Below, in pieces: positions 12,946-24,965 of a stretch of DNA of 64,000 nucleotides. Origin of the DNA: Sinotaia quadrata (Eukaryota > Mollusca > Gastropoda > Architaenioglossa > Viviparidae). Location: NCBI GenBank assembly GCA_028829895.1, contig CM054182.1, positions 88,475,546-88,539,545 on the forward strand. Direction: 5' to 3'. How positions within the stretch are numbered: position 1 is the stretch's first letter; each line of letters begins with the position of its first letter. The notes beneath the pieces were generated by a model. It was not told the origin of the DNA. It made no database searches and worked only from the letters and a program-made list of their open reading frames with translations. Position numbers and translations under genes: made by a program.

Positions 12946-14085
12946 TTCTTCACAAGTATTATAAACGCTAATTACAAACAACATTTAAACATTGAGAATA
13001 GTGTTTGTTTTATCCCATCCTCTCTCCAAACCTCACGTAAAATTAATAAAATTTAATCAAATATTTCAATTTATTTGTCACACTTTAATTCATAAAGTGT
13101 ATATACTGGTTCAACAAAGTCAAATTTATAACTGTTGATATGCCTATTCCAACTAAACCATTTCTTCCTGTCCCACTATAATAGGGACTTTGGGGCATTA
13201 TATCTCCTATCCTTCAGTAATGAAGAAAAATCCCAGTGACGAATAAAGGACTAAAAGTTTCAGCCATATTGCTTTTCTAAAACACCACACACGATCACCC
13301 ACTTGTTAGCGATGTTCATAACCGTCAAGAATTTGATGACGAGTAAGAATTTGAGGATTGGGGGAAAGGCGGAGTCGGGGGTGGGGGGTGGGGTGAGCTT
13401 CGTTTGAAAGCAAAATTGATTGACAGCTAAGAAAAGTCCGGTGTTGGCCCACCTGCTTGTCCACTCGGTCATTGCGCTCTCCGGCCTGATGGTGATTGAC
13501 TGGAGAGGCGACAAGTGCGTCGGACGCAGACGCTGCCGGACGCGACAATGTGACTGATCTGGCCATCCTACGTGTCGCTGAAAGAGGTCTTTTAAAACGA
13601 TCATTCCAGGTGAATTCACACTCGAAGTAATTTATCATCCGGGAAGCTTCCGATGAGATAAATATGTGTGCCAAGTCTGGCACTCGCTGTCTGATTCAAC
13701 CCGTAGCCTAACCATTTCTCCTTTCCACCCCCACCCAATCCACTTCGTTAATTTTACGAAGATAAATCATCTAAACCGCGAGGGGACTATGTGTGGAAGG
13801 AGTGGGAGGGAGGTAGTTCGTTGTCTTTTCTGCCACTGAATTTAAATATCACAATTTTGTTTTAATTTATGCCATGTGTCACCACCCTCTAATGAATAAC
13901 AATAATATTAATTATTATTATTATTATTATATATCTCTTCCCGGGCTGTCTTCTGTGTAATGAGATTGTTAAATAAATAGATAATACGTTATTTTAGCTT
14001 AAAGTAAAATAACGCAAACACATTAGACAAAATCAGAATCAAAACAAACCTATTAACTGACTTCGACGCAATAATCACTATTGTA
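12946..14085. other. Unique DNA, GC-richer patch near 13.4-13.6 kb
   Basis: No recognised gene. The minus strand has two overlapping open frames of about 120 codons between 13260 and 13683 in a locally CpG-richer patch; neither matches a family I know and they overlap out of frame, so at most one could be real. A short (ATT)n tract lies at 13904-13930. Confidence 0.45.
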
Positions 14086-14086
14086 C

Positions 14087-14382
14087 TTATGCGAGGTCAA
14101 CTGAATTACTGTTTCGAGATAGTGCCTGTGCGAGGTCAACTGGTACATTTACTATGTCGAGATAGAACTTGTGCGAGATCAGATGAAACATTTTCTGTGT
14201 CGAGATAGTAATTGTGCGAGGTCAATTGGTGCAATTATTGTGTCGAGATAGTATTTATACGAGATCAACTGGTGCAGTTATAGTGTCGAGAGAGTGCCTG
14301 TACAGGGTCAACTGGTACATTACTGTGTCGAGATAGTGCTTGGCGAGGTCAATTGGTACATTACTGTGTCGAGATAGTGCTC
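14087..14382. repeat. 43-bp minisatellite, about 7 copies
   Basis: Units share GCGAG(G/A)TCAA(C/T)TGGT and GTGTCGAGATAGT. Divergence is moderate. Several units contain AGGTCA, which matches a nuclear-receptor half-site, but this may be chance. Confidence 0.9.
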
Positions 14383-14879
14383 GCGTCTCATTTCTCTGAT
14401 TAAGCAACAGTTGAATAACAATAACATTCCAACGCAATGACATGTAGTACTATCTATTCTTTTCTGTTTTGATTTATTCGAAAATAATTGTTATTTATTG
14501 CTGTTGTTTTCCTAGTGTATAAAGGAGAGTGAACATTTCATTTTTTGTGTGTCTTCATGTTGTACGAATTAACATCCATTAACATAGTAATACAAGTCTA
14601 ATTGATTTTAAAGGAAGGGAAAATTATTTAACAATAAGGGCTTTTAAGTGTTAAGAGTTCGAATACATAAATTCAAAACTGGTATTGATTAGATGTGTTT
14701 GATATTTAAACCATTATAATTCAACACGGGTGGAAACTTGGGGTGAGAATTGGAGCAAACTGTAAAGAAAGACTGGAGGAATACATAGAACGAGTGTTGG
14801 TCGGGGGAGGGTGAACATAAAGGAGCAAAGTAATGAGGAAAGGAAGGAACACAGGAAGGCAAACTAAAAGGGATAAAGA

Positions 14880-15250
14880 AGGAACAGATAAGGACCATAG
14901 ATAGAGATAAGAAAGAAACTCTGAAGAATCATTGATAGAGAGAAGAAAGAAATACTGGAGAGCAAGAGATATAGAGAAGGAAGGAATACTGTAGAGCTAT
15001 AGATAGAGAGATGGAAGGAACACTGGAGAGACGAGACATAGATAGAGATAAGGAAGGAACTAGGAAGAATCATATATATAGAGAAGAAAGGAACACTGTG
15101 GAGCCATGGATTTAGAGAAGGAAGGAACACTGTAGAGCTATGGATATAGAGAAGGAAGGAACATTATAGAGCTATATATAGAGAGAAGGAAGGAACACTG
15201 TAGAGCTATAGATAAAGAGAAGGAAGGACCACTGTAGAGCTATAGATAGA
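14880..15250. repeat. Purine-rich minisatellite of about 33 bp
   Basis: About 10 degenerate copies of AGAGAAGGAAGGAACACTGT plus AGAGCTATAGAT. Strong purine bias on the plus strand. It grades toward the (GA)n tract at 15495. Confidence 0.85.
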
Positions 15251-15490
15251 AAGAATAGAGAAGCACAGAGTTACGAGAGTTTAAGATCGACGGGAGATAA
15301 CCGGAGCAGGGAGAAGAGAGTTTGTAACTTGAATACAAAACTAGTAGAAAAATGATACATCACACAAATGGAAGAAGTATTGGGTCACAGAACGAAAGAG
15401 AAGAAACATAGATGAGTAAAACACACAAGAGAAAACAGAAACATTCATTCAAAACTCCAAAATATTTAGATGTGGAAGTGAAGATAGATT

Positions 15491-15494
<4 letters not shown>

Positions 15495-15569
<75 letters not shown>
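15495..15569. repeat. (GA)n microsatellite
   Basis: About 37 uninterrupted GA units. Leu-Ser open frames on the minus strand are artefacts. Confidence 0.97.
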
Positions 15570-15570
<1 letters not shown>

Positions 15571-15930
15571 CAGAAAAGATAGAGAGTTGTGGGGTGGGAA
15601 GATTGGTCAGAAGAATAGAGAGAGAAAGAGAGACTGACAAATAGACAAAGGGAGAAAGAGTTGCGAAGTGTTAAGATTGGTCAAGAAAACAGAGCGAGAC
15701 GGGGGTGGTGGGTAAAATTGCTTGGAAATGAGAAGCAAGATTAAACAGAGGAGAGTTGGAAAATGAAAGAATTTGACGTATAAGTCGCATAAACTGTAAG
15801 TAACAGTCAGATAAATAATAATAATTGACTTTCCTCTGTTGTATAGAAACGTTTTTACGGTTTGCCTGGAAGCTAAAACGAAATTGCATACATATAAACC
15901 CCCGAGAACCGTGCAACGGCTAAAACAAAT

Positions 15931-16092
15931 TAACTGGCATTTCTTCATGCAAGTAGGATCTTTGCTCAAAGTTATTTATATCTAAACAGAATATTGTTAC
16001 GTACGATATAACACTGGCATTTCTTCATGCAAGTCGGATCTTTGCTCAAAGTTATTTATATCTAAACAGAATATTGTTACGTACGATATAAC
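15931..16092. repeat. 80-bp tandem duplication
   Basis: Two copies start at ACTGGCATTTCTTCATGCAA (15933 and 16013) and end at GTACGATATAAC. They differ by a single base in the first part (GTAGG versus GTCGG), so the duplication is recent. Confidence 0.95.
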
Positions 16093-17935
16093 GCTGGAAA
16101 CGTACGGCAGTAAATAGAGCTTGGTGATACCACGGTCCTATTTTAGCCTCTAAATATCTGATAATGAACTCGACTAGTCTTACATGAAAACTTCTTTCGC
16201 ATCAAAAGAATGTTGCTACGTGTTATCGTGTTTGTCTCGCCCACCCGTAATATATTCCTGATTCGCAGTTTTATGAACACCCATGTGCTTTTCTTTCTAA
16301 CAAATTTAGCACAGACGTTTAAAGTTCGCACTTTTTAAAAATATTCCTTTATTTTTTTAATTTATTTATTTATTTATTTTTGGGGGGTGAGGGTCCTTTT
16401 GCCAGCGCGTACTCACTGAACACAGCAATGATCATAACCGACGATTTCTATCGAATTAATAATTGTATGTATACATAAAAAAGCAATAATTATTGAATAG
16501 CTCTTGTTACTTAGTCTTTCGCTTAATGACACAAGGGAGTCACCGAGTGTTGTTCTGCCGAGAAAAAAAGTTATGCATGCCAGATAAAGAAAGACAATTA
16601 TGATTATCCATTCTCATCCAGTTAGGTCGGTAAAGGGACGGCACTCCAGCATAACAATATCCCTCATGGGTACTCTGGCCCCAGTTATTCGTATTTTATG
16701 TACTCCATCGCTTTTCCCGGAAACAGAAAGGAGCAGGCGCAACAGGAAAATAAATAAATATATTTAGTGGAGAAGAGAGATGGGTGAGAAAGAGGAAGGG
16801 GCACTTAGGGAGAGAGAGAGAGAAGGGGGGGGGATGATAGGGTGGGTGGTTATTCGTGAAACGTCAGCTATTAGTCTGAAATGTTCACAGAGTAGGACTG
16901 GGACGTGAGTAGGAATCCATCCTGGACTGAGGTATTTCTCCAAAGAGAATACGCAGAGTTATGGTCCCTGAACAACGCGTCTTGCTTTCCGTTCAATATT
17001 TGTGAAATCGTTATTATTATTAATATTAGCGACCGAGTTTCTGCTCTCTCTCTCTCTCTCTCTTTCTTCTTTTGTTACAAACCCACCAGCATCCTCAACC
17101 CACACCACAGCTAGACATTCTTTATCTTCATTCAGCTTAAGGCTTAATTATCGTTTGCACAGATCAAATGAATCAATGGTTATTAGTTAACAGTTTTTCA
17201 AATGACGAGTTTACAAGCTAAGAGTCGTGCTCATGAAGGACTATTCGCAAGCTCGTGAAAGGGTTTAGTAAAAATGTTTCCGGCACAAGATTCATTTACA
17301 CTTTTACAGTCACGGGGTCTGCTTTTCAGCGGTGCCCAAGTGTTATGCTATACTGTGAGTCCACTTGGCCTCCAGGTGATGGGGAGAAAGACCAGAGTGT
17401 TGGTGCAAGTTGTGATGAGGATGCTTTCAGCATTCGTTGTACGACGCCATGAAGTGCGATCGTGTGTATGTAAACGGCTCACTAAATAGGGTCAAGGTCA
17501 ATGAGGGCGATTTTGTGGTGCTTGCCGTGCTTTATTCAACAGTGACATCTGAAGCCGTTCTTGGTGGGTTTTATGGTATTTAGTTTCTCGAAGACTAAGA
17601 AGACGTGTTGTGTGCTGGCAAGAATAGAAATGTAAGTGTTTCGCTAGATTGTCAGATTGTATTGCTCGCACGTTCAAATTTTACGCGCTTCATTATTGAG
17701 ACACTGTGTAGTGACCTAATGTGTAATAACACACATTTATATGTGTCAGATCGTGTGCGATTGAGTATATTTGTGTGAATGTGTGTGCGTGTGTGTCCAT
17801 GTGAGTGTGCACATTTTTGATGCGTCAATGAATATTTGTGATTCATTGTGTGTGTGAGTGTAAGTCCGTGCATACGTTTGGGTATGGAGTGGGTATATAA
17901 TGCACCTTTGCGTGAATGTGCACCCGTGAATGCCT
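16093..17935. other. Unique DNA with short simple repeats
   Basis: Contains an (ATTT)n run near 16352-16380, a GA patch at 16810-16825 and a CT run at 17042-17064. No gene or RNA recognised. Confidence 0.5.
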
Positions 17936-17937
17936 AT

Positions 17938-17939
<2 letters not shown>

Positions 17940-17993
<54 letters not shown>

Positions 17994-17994
17994 G

Positions 17995-18076
<82 letters not shown>
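17940..18076. repeat. Long (TG)n microsatellite
   Basis: About 68 TG units with two GC substitutions near 17989 and 18001. Potential Z-DNA former. His-Thr and Cys-Val open frames on both strands are artefacts. Confidence 0.97.
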
Positions 18077-18077
<1 letters not shown>

Positions 18078-18492
18078 TTACTGTTTTTACTCTTCCCTGT
18101 TTCAGGATGGGATTGCAAGATCTCAAATGAATAAATGAATAAATTGTTACACATCATTCCCACTCGCGTATGTACCCCTCACATACCAACATAATTTTAT
18201 TACCGATGCCGGATCCCATAATGCATTTCGAGCATTAGGAAAGCAAGTAATTAAGAATCATAAATAGTACTCTTAGAGTTACATCAGTACAGTATCGTCA
18301 CTGTGTACAAGCAAGTTGACCAGAAAAGTACAGATGACAAAGATATTACAGAAATTGGTGCTTCCACTTTATAAAAATCGCCGCTTAAGTGCGGGCAAGA
18401 TTTTCTTCCTCTCAGTAGCATTCCATCCATTGCCGATAAATATGATATTTATATGGAGGAACGAAAAAGAGAGAGAGAGAAAATGAGAAAGA

Positions 18493-18493
<1 letters not shown>

Positions 18494-18547
<54 letters not shown>
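18494..18547. repeat. (AC)n microsatellite
   Basis: About 27 AC units after a GA-rich lead-in. Confidence 0.97.
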
Positions 18548-18551
<4 letters not shown>

Positions 18552-18904
18552 GCGCACCTGATGTTATATTTGAACAGTGTTCTCGTTGAACAAAAAGTTT
18601 TAGGACTTTTTGTTTCCAACATCTCTTTGTCAGTGCAGATTACCAACGCTTTATATTTAAAAATGCAATTTTTTTTCTTTCCTGTGGCTAACTGACTCAT
18701 TCTTATTCACCCTTTTTCAAAAAGATAAAGAGTAAAACAATGTGAAACTTTTAAAAACGAGATTTGTCTGTTACAAAAGTGTCGAATGTGTAAGCGTCTG
18801 ACTGCCGCTCTGTATTACATTGGAGTTGTCTACTTCTACCAAAAACTGGTTGTCTCCCCAATTATTACTTCCCAACATCTGAGTTCATGTAGTGAGGACG
18901 TTAT

Positions 18905-19245
18905 TTTGACTCAGTGCAATTTAATATAAATAATAATGAGCTATTATTGTGTATGCAACCTAAGTTGGCAATAATATAAATAATAATGAGCATATATTGT
19001 TCTTGCAAAGAGGGTAGATTTTAATATAAATAATAATGTGTACTTACGCCGCTGCTAATAAATGTAAATAGAAATGGGTATTTATGATATTCCTAATCTA
19101 GATCGCTAGTAATATAAACATAATGGTCATTTATCGTGCTGCTAACCCAGGTCGCTAGTATTATAAATACAAAGGGATATTTATTGCGCTGCTTAACTAG
19201 ATGGCTAGTAATATAAGTATAAATGGGTATTTATTGCGTAGAAGT
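18905..19245. repeat. Degenerate tandem repeat, unit near 60 bp
   Basis: About 5-6 diverged units share AATATAAATAATAATGAGC-like and GGGTATTTATTGCGCTGCT-like segments, with CTAGATCGCTAGTAATATAA between them. Boundaries are fuzzy. Confidence 0.7.
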
Positions 19246-19259
19246 AGATGAAGATCGAT

Positions 19260-19350
19260 CGAGAAATGATGCTGTCCAAGGTAGGTTCGATCCACGGGCA
19301 TTGTGTATGCAATGCATTGTTTACCTTTATCTCGTCCAAACAGAGATCCC
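19260..19350 (+). mobile_element. Possible tRNA-derived SINE remnant
   Basis: GGTTCGATCCA at 19284-19294 fits a pol III B box at 10 of 11 positions. It is followed by GCAATGCATTGTTTACCTTT, which loosely resembles the segment after the tRNA head in invertebrate CORE/Deu-type SINEs. No convincing A box is visible upstream, so the assignment is weak. Confidence 0.28.
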
Positions 19351-19540
19351 CTACATGAAATAATCATGTTTGCGGTATGTGTAATTCGAAATTAGTTGAC
19401 TTAGAAATCGTAGGCCAGGATGAAAGTGTCAGATACCGTTGCTTATAACTGTACATTTGCAACATTGCTTTCTGTGATACCACTCTGTGCACCTTTCACT
19501 CGTTATTTTTATTATTTATTAATTAACAACACATAACTAA

Positions 19541-19675
19541 TTACAAGGGAGCGAGAATCTTAATTTATAATTAATAATTCTCCCTCAAGACCAAAATGTC
19601 TCTCACTTGGCAGATTATAAGGGTGAACTCTTTCCACAATAATAAGACAGATGTTTTACTGTCGCATAATATTTT
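19541..19675. repeat. Hairpin-bearing duplicated element, copy a
   Basis: About 135 bp similar to 20050-20188. It holds an inverted repeat at 19553-19582 (GAGAAT ... ATTCTC with an inner TTAATT/AATTAA stem), then TCTCTCACTTGGCAGAT, then a TTCCACA ... GTCGCATAAT segment. Family unknown. Confidence 0.75.
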
Positions 19676-20049
19676 CTGAGGGTGGAAACTTCTTTCCAAA
19701 GGAGTAATAAAAATCCGTCTTTTATTTATTTTCAATGAGCCCCCATCCGCATGCTATTAGCCCAACATAAATTTTAATATACGTGCAAGAAGGTTAATAA
19801 ATTTAACAATACATTTCTTAAATCAACAATCAAATATACAACAAAGGAATATAATCAAAAGATCACTGACATTTACGACACTTCACAACAATGTTCAATT
19901 AAAGCTGGACAATCATTTAGTTTATCCTAGCATAGACATAAGCAGTCAAATTACAAATTATTATTTATATATAATAAAATTCATTGTGTGATGCGAACAC
20001 CACTTAGTTAATGAAAATGATTATTATTATTTAATCTTTCATAAATGTT

Positions 20050-20188
20050 TACAAGTGATGAGAACCTTAATTTATTTTATTAAGATTCTCCAACAGACAC
20101 CACTCATCTCTCACTTGGCAGATATTTGGTGCTGTAAACGTTTTTTCTATTCCACACAAAAAACATTTACAGTCACATAATTGTCCAT
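20050..20188. repeat. Hairpin-bearing duplicated element, copy b
   Basis: Second copy of the element at 19541. Its inverted repeat (20060-20090) pairs GAGAACCTTAAT with ATTAAGATTCTC, a 12-bp stem with one mismatch and a 7-nt loop. TCTCTCACTTGGCAGAT follows, identical to copy a. Flanking similarity extends to GTCACATAAT near 20178. The hairpin is conserved although the loop and stem bases differ between copies. Confidence 0.75.
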
Positions 20189-21046
20189 GTCACAATGTCC
20201 GTTAACATGTCTCCCACCACAGGCATGGAAACCACTGATGCACCGTTCTATTCTTGATGAATTTGAGCACTCTCCTCACCATGTCCATTCCTTCAAGCAG
20301 AATATGGTGATTACAGTAATTCTAGCAACTTATGTATACTAGAATTCTCCCAATGTGTCCAGCATCAGTATCAAGGGTGTGTAGTGTACTTCCTCATGCT
20401 TACACACCACAAAAAGACATTCCTGCACCTTCCCAGTCATGCAGGATTTTGACCAGTGAACATGTGAAGTGTAACTGGGAACTTGAAACTCAAACTCAAA
20501 GCTTGAAACCCAAAGTCAAAAGACCACTTGTTCACTGCTAAATACAATCAAGGAGCAAACCTGTGTTTCCTGTTTATCACAATATATCTCCATTCTATTT
20601 CACATCCCATTCTCAACTTACAATCTCCTGCAACAGTATTTATTACCCCATTGCTCAAACATGGTCAAATAAACTCAGCATTTCAAACAATTTCAAATGT
20701 TAGCACACTGCATGTGTGCAGCTTAGTTCAAACATTTATAGAAAAACTCACCATAGTACATCTCTACATAAAATCAAGTATAACATATCAATAGTGATAA
20801 TGCATGAAATATTCCCAAGTCCGTTCTCTCTCAATCAGTCAGTTTTAACTTGCCATCAAGCTAATGACTGCCTTTCAAAGCCAGACTTGTTTCATCCACA
20901 CCAAATTCAAAAGTGATTAGAGAGCAAAATTTTCTACAGCAAGAGATCTCCTTAAACGCAACCCATTGGCTAATCTTGTTCTCATAAATCATAATCATTG
21001 GATAATAGAAAACTACTAACTCAGTTTGCATTACATCAGCAATCTA

Positions 21047-21054
21047 GAATGTTC
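21047..21054. promoter_or_regulatory. Two-pentamer heat-shock-element half array
   Basis: GAATGTTC, an inverted GAAnnTTC pair. Common by chance alone; listed because of the cluster 350 bp away. Confidence 0.3.
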
Positions 21055-21389
21055 TTGCCTGGAGCTGTTTACTTCAACTCAGACACTTTCAGAAATAACA
21101 CCCTAAGGAGTGCTCAAGGTTGGGTTACTCTGACAATTTAACAATTTATAGAACAATTTAAACTAGGCAGGGGCAATTTTACTCTGTCACACATAGATAT
21201 AATTCATCATAAAGATGAGAATGGAGTTTCAGAGAGATAATTATAGTCAATGCACATAACCTTTTCAAAGATTGCAGCTGCTGCTGGTACGTGTTCACAA
21301 TCATGCAGCTTGCAACAATTCACTGTCTTTCTTATTTGAAAAAGTCCAATGTACTCCAATGTACCCCCTCTAGGCACATTGCACAACTG

Positions 21390-21402
21390 TTCCAGAATCT
21401 TC
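21390..21402. promoter_or_regulatory. Three-pentamer heat shock element
   Basis: TTCCAGAATCTTC fits TTCnnGAAnnTTC exactly, the canonical minimal site for an HSF trimer. Function inferred from motif only. Confidence 0.5.
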
Positions 21403-21462
21403 AATGCGCTCTCAAAGCACACTCTCCAGAACTTAACATGTTCTATCAAATCACATCATGCA

Positions 21463-21480
21463 GAATGTTCTAGAATCTTC
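21463..21480. promoter_or_regulatory. Four-pentamer heat shock element
   Basis: GAATGTTCTAGAATCTTC fits GAAnnTTCnnGAAnnTTC with no mismatch: four alternating pentamers. It lies 60 bp after the three-pentamer site and 27 bp before another GAATGTTC at 21508-21515. HSF binding is inferred; no adjacent TATA box or heat-shock gene was recognised. Confidence 0.55.
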
Positions 21481-21560
21481 ACGTGTGCTACTCCAGCTCA
21501 CATTGAGGAATGTTCAAAATGCACGTCTGGATTTTAGGTAACGGGTATGGCGCCACGCAT

Positions 21561-23120
21561 AGATGTACCTGGATGTTATAAGGGACGTCATACAGCAGGC
21601 TGTAAAACAGAAAATGACGTCACATGTGCGAAGAAGACATCATAACTGAGTGTGGCTTTACAAAGTCAGACATGCATACACAAATATATACATTCAAATA
21701 GACTTAAGAGAAACAGAGACCGATCTTTTTAGATATTAATTCTCTTTGACTATTATAATACTTTTGGCAATATCGTCTTTACATTTCCATACTGACATTA
21801 TTATCAAATGTGCAAATCAGTTTAATTTTAATTGACATGCGTTTAATTAAACGAAAAAAAAATTAATGGCTAATATTTGACTGAATCAAATTCAAATTAT
21901 CAAATTCAAACTGGTTAAGAATCCATGCGCGTTAAATGAACAGGAAAAATATAAAAACAATTGTTCAGCTGCATGCACATCCACGCGTGTTCTGCATAGC
22001 ATCTGGCAAAAGTAAACAAAAAACACCATCGTTTTAATATCTAAATTTACAACAACAAAAACGTCTTTTTCCAGGACATGCACTTAAAGGCGCCTGTCGT
22101 TGGAATGATGTTGTCAAGTTGAGGATGTAAGAGGCAATTCCAATGGTGCAAAAATACAAACAAACAAGCAAACAAAAAAGAACATAATGCAGTACTGGTA
22201 TTTCATTTCATTTAATTTTTATTCCCAAATATAATGGCGGTTGTGGATAAAAGATGTTATTTGTTTTATTTTCTCGTTAGCATTCTAGCAGTCTTTTGTT
22301 GTGGCGTTCAGTGTGCATATGGGTCTTCACCAGGATGGATGAGGCTACCTAAATCAAGGCCTGAATCCATGATGAAGATTGTAGAGAAACAGATGAAGTA
22401 AGCTTGATGCAGCTGCCTAAAATGACGTGAATTCATGACGTAGGACAACAGAAGATTGCATTAGATACTTTTCATCATTTTCCTCCGGATAAGAATTTTT
22501 TTTTTTTTTTTAAATTATATATCACCTTCTTCGTACTCCCTTCAAATGTCTCTCCTTTTATAGCCGCTTGCTTAATGGCGACACATAGAGGCCAGTTTGC
22601 TGTATTGACCTGTGAGTGGTCTCCCTTTGAACTCTGAACATTATGGTCATCCTCTGCAACGCGCCATATGGTCAGGGCAAAGTGGTTGTGATTTCTGATA
22701 TAAACTCTACATGTTGCCTTGCTAAGACTGCCGATTATGTGACAATGATTAATACACTTTCAAGGGAGGGCACTCTTGCGGAGAAATGTTTGATCTGAAT
22801 TTTCATTTCCTGCAGTGGGATTATGAGCTCTGCACGCAAGAGGTTATGGCGGGAACGAGATTGTCTTCGATCAACTCCACCCATAAAGCCAAAACTGCAA
22901 CGCTCTGTATTATGCTGTGCATCTGGTGACATACAGCTTCAGCTGATTCAGTTATAGGAGTGTGCATGTGGAATGCAAGACAGAGTATTTAAGAAAGCAT
23001 TCAAGTTGGCTTAATTGCGGCTATGTTTCAGTCTCTCGCCTACGATCTGTCGCCCACTTGTTTTACTTCCCCATCTTTCTCTCTTTCCCGTCATGCACTC
23101 GTCATATCGTCTACAAAACG
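21561..23120. other. Unique AT-rich DNA
   Basis: No array or recognised gene. A T run of about 16 lies at 22496-22511. Confidence 0.5.
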
Positions 23121-23121
23121 A

Positions 23122-23124
<3 letters not shown>

Positions 23125-23157
<33 letters not shown>
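23125..23157. repeat. (CT)n microsatellite
   Basis: CT tract followed by TCTG/TCTA-like short motifs to about 23185. Confidence 0.95.
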
Positions 23158-23163
<6 letters not shown>

Positions 23164-23185
23164 GTTTGTCTGTCTGTCTATCAAT

Positions 23186-24960
23186 CTATCGATTGATCAA
23201 TCTGTGTATCCACCCCGATTGTTTGTCTGCTTATTAATTAAACTTTTACGTTATCAATACATCTTTATTTTATCAGTAAAGTATTCTTTAATCAGTAACT
23301 CCTAATTATAAATTTCTTTGTCCTAAGTGATTTCTTAAAATAAATCCTCTCGAGCAAATATTATTCTTAAACCGACGGTTGCTGGTATTTAATTTTGATG
23401 TACAGACGAACATATTTGTATATATGAGACTTGGAATGAATTTGTTCAGATTTCTGTCCAGAACGACTCAGCAGAAAAAAATGTTTTCACATATTTAATT
23501 TCACCTTGGAAACATATTTACTTGGCACGGATCAGGCATGAACATGAAATACTATGCATGTGGACGAACTAATAATTGTATTTAACAGCAGTGATCATGA
23601 CGTAATATACAATTCAAAGGGAGAGAACCGCGGGAGTGAGGTAATTTACAATTTGAACGACTTGTCTGCAACGAACAGCTTGTGTGCTTCGGAACAGTTT
23701 AGGAGAAAAAGTATGGTACAGAAAACTAAGATGGAGTCGTCCGTTTGTGCAAATGTAAAATCGATGATGCTAATTTCTCACATTCTTACGTGCTGACCGT
23801 CTGCCGTATAACGGCTCTGCTTGCTTTTTTAATGAGAAAAAAAAAGGCTTTCAAAACATCCCAATAAAAAATCACATACGTACATTAATGAATTTAATGT
23901 GCACAACATCATTCCTGGTTACAATGTTCTTTGCAATTGAAATACGAATCCATCAATTCTTAAGTAGAGTCTTAATTATTATTTAGAGTCTGGTAATTAT
24001 TATTTAAACGTTGTCTAGATTCTAACATGGAGTGAAGTCTATTCCTTTCTTCTTACTTAAATTTACTCTGGACTCTGGCAGTTAATACACATACAAAATC
24101 TAAAAGCTCTAACAATTATTCTATAAACAGGTATAGAAAAAAATGTTATTATTTAAACGTAGTCATCTGATTAGTTTCGTACGAAACAGACTAGATCTAT
24201 TCTGATACGTATTCTGACCTGGTAGTTTACTAATTCAATAATTTATTGCTTTATTTTCCCTTTATGTTCCTTAGATTTTGTTTCCCCCTTTTCTCTTGTG
24301 TTTCTTTCTGTAATCAATATTTGAAGGCAATTCACGCCTTGTCTCTTTCGTTCCTGCTGCCATTATTATTGCATGTTTATTTTAAGCAGTCCTTTATTTA
24401 TCGAATTATTTCCCTTTGTGCAGAGTTAAGTGAGGCATTTAGTTCCTCGCCTTCAAGATTCTACTTTGTCGTCCTCGACTTCTTTTACACCATCACTATA
24501 TTATAACTATTATCGTTGTCGTAATCATCATCATTATTATTCTTTCTAGAGCTGCAGAATCTATTATTCTAAGACAAGTAACGCTTGGAGAGGAGATAAC
24601 CAATAGGTAGAACTCTCAAGGTCTGACTTAGTCACTCTCGACCGCAAGACAAAGACCCTGTCGGTGACTGATTAATTGGCTGAAAGGGAGAATCTTATCT
24701 GTGTATAATTTAAGGATAATTATTCAGCTAGAGATTGACAGTTAATTAATCAGGAACTTGGAACGTTGCCACATAACTGCCACATTTCTGTTTGTTGCAA
24801 ATTTTCAGCTAAGTTATATTAGTTTTCTTCTCTTTAGCCTCTCTGTGTATGAATATGTATATAATGTTTTATTTCTCGTTCGATACAAATATTGAGTATA
24901 TATTATGTGTTGAAATCAAAACCATGGCTTCAGAAAAGATGAGCTGCATTTTATTTCTTT
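23186..24960. other. Unique AT-rich DNA
   Basis: No gene or RNA recognised. Open frames such as 23554-23796 plus (80 codons) and 24246-24506 plus (86 codons, hydrophobic) have no known match. Confidence 0.5.
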
Positions 24961-24965
24961 TACAT

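Larger units (their letters stand above)
20190..21560. other. Block without tandem arrays; possible degenerate mobile element
   Basis: Unlike its surroundings this 1.4-kb block lacks microsatellites. It contains several GAAnnTTC motifs (listed separately). Open frames of 60-88 codons show no known domain. It could be the non-coding or LTR part of a decayed element together with the hairpin repeats upstream, but no LTR pair or terminal repeat was found by eye. Confidence 0.35.

Noticed and set aside
13260..13683. Two overlapping minus-strand frames of about 120 codons
   Set aside because: Mutually exclusive frames without known motifs; elevated GC alone lowers stop frequency.
17746..18163. 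Long His-Thr and Cys-Val open frames
   Set aside because: They are (AC)n/(GT)n read in frame and occur on both strands at every such tract in the window.
19553..20090. Hairpins as Helitron 3' ends
   Set aside because: Helitron 3' hairpins are GC-rich and followed by CTRR; these are AT-rich and no CTRR end is placed correctly.
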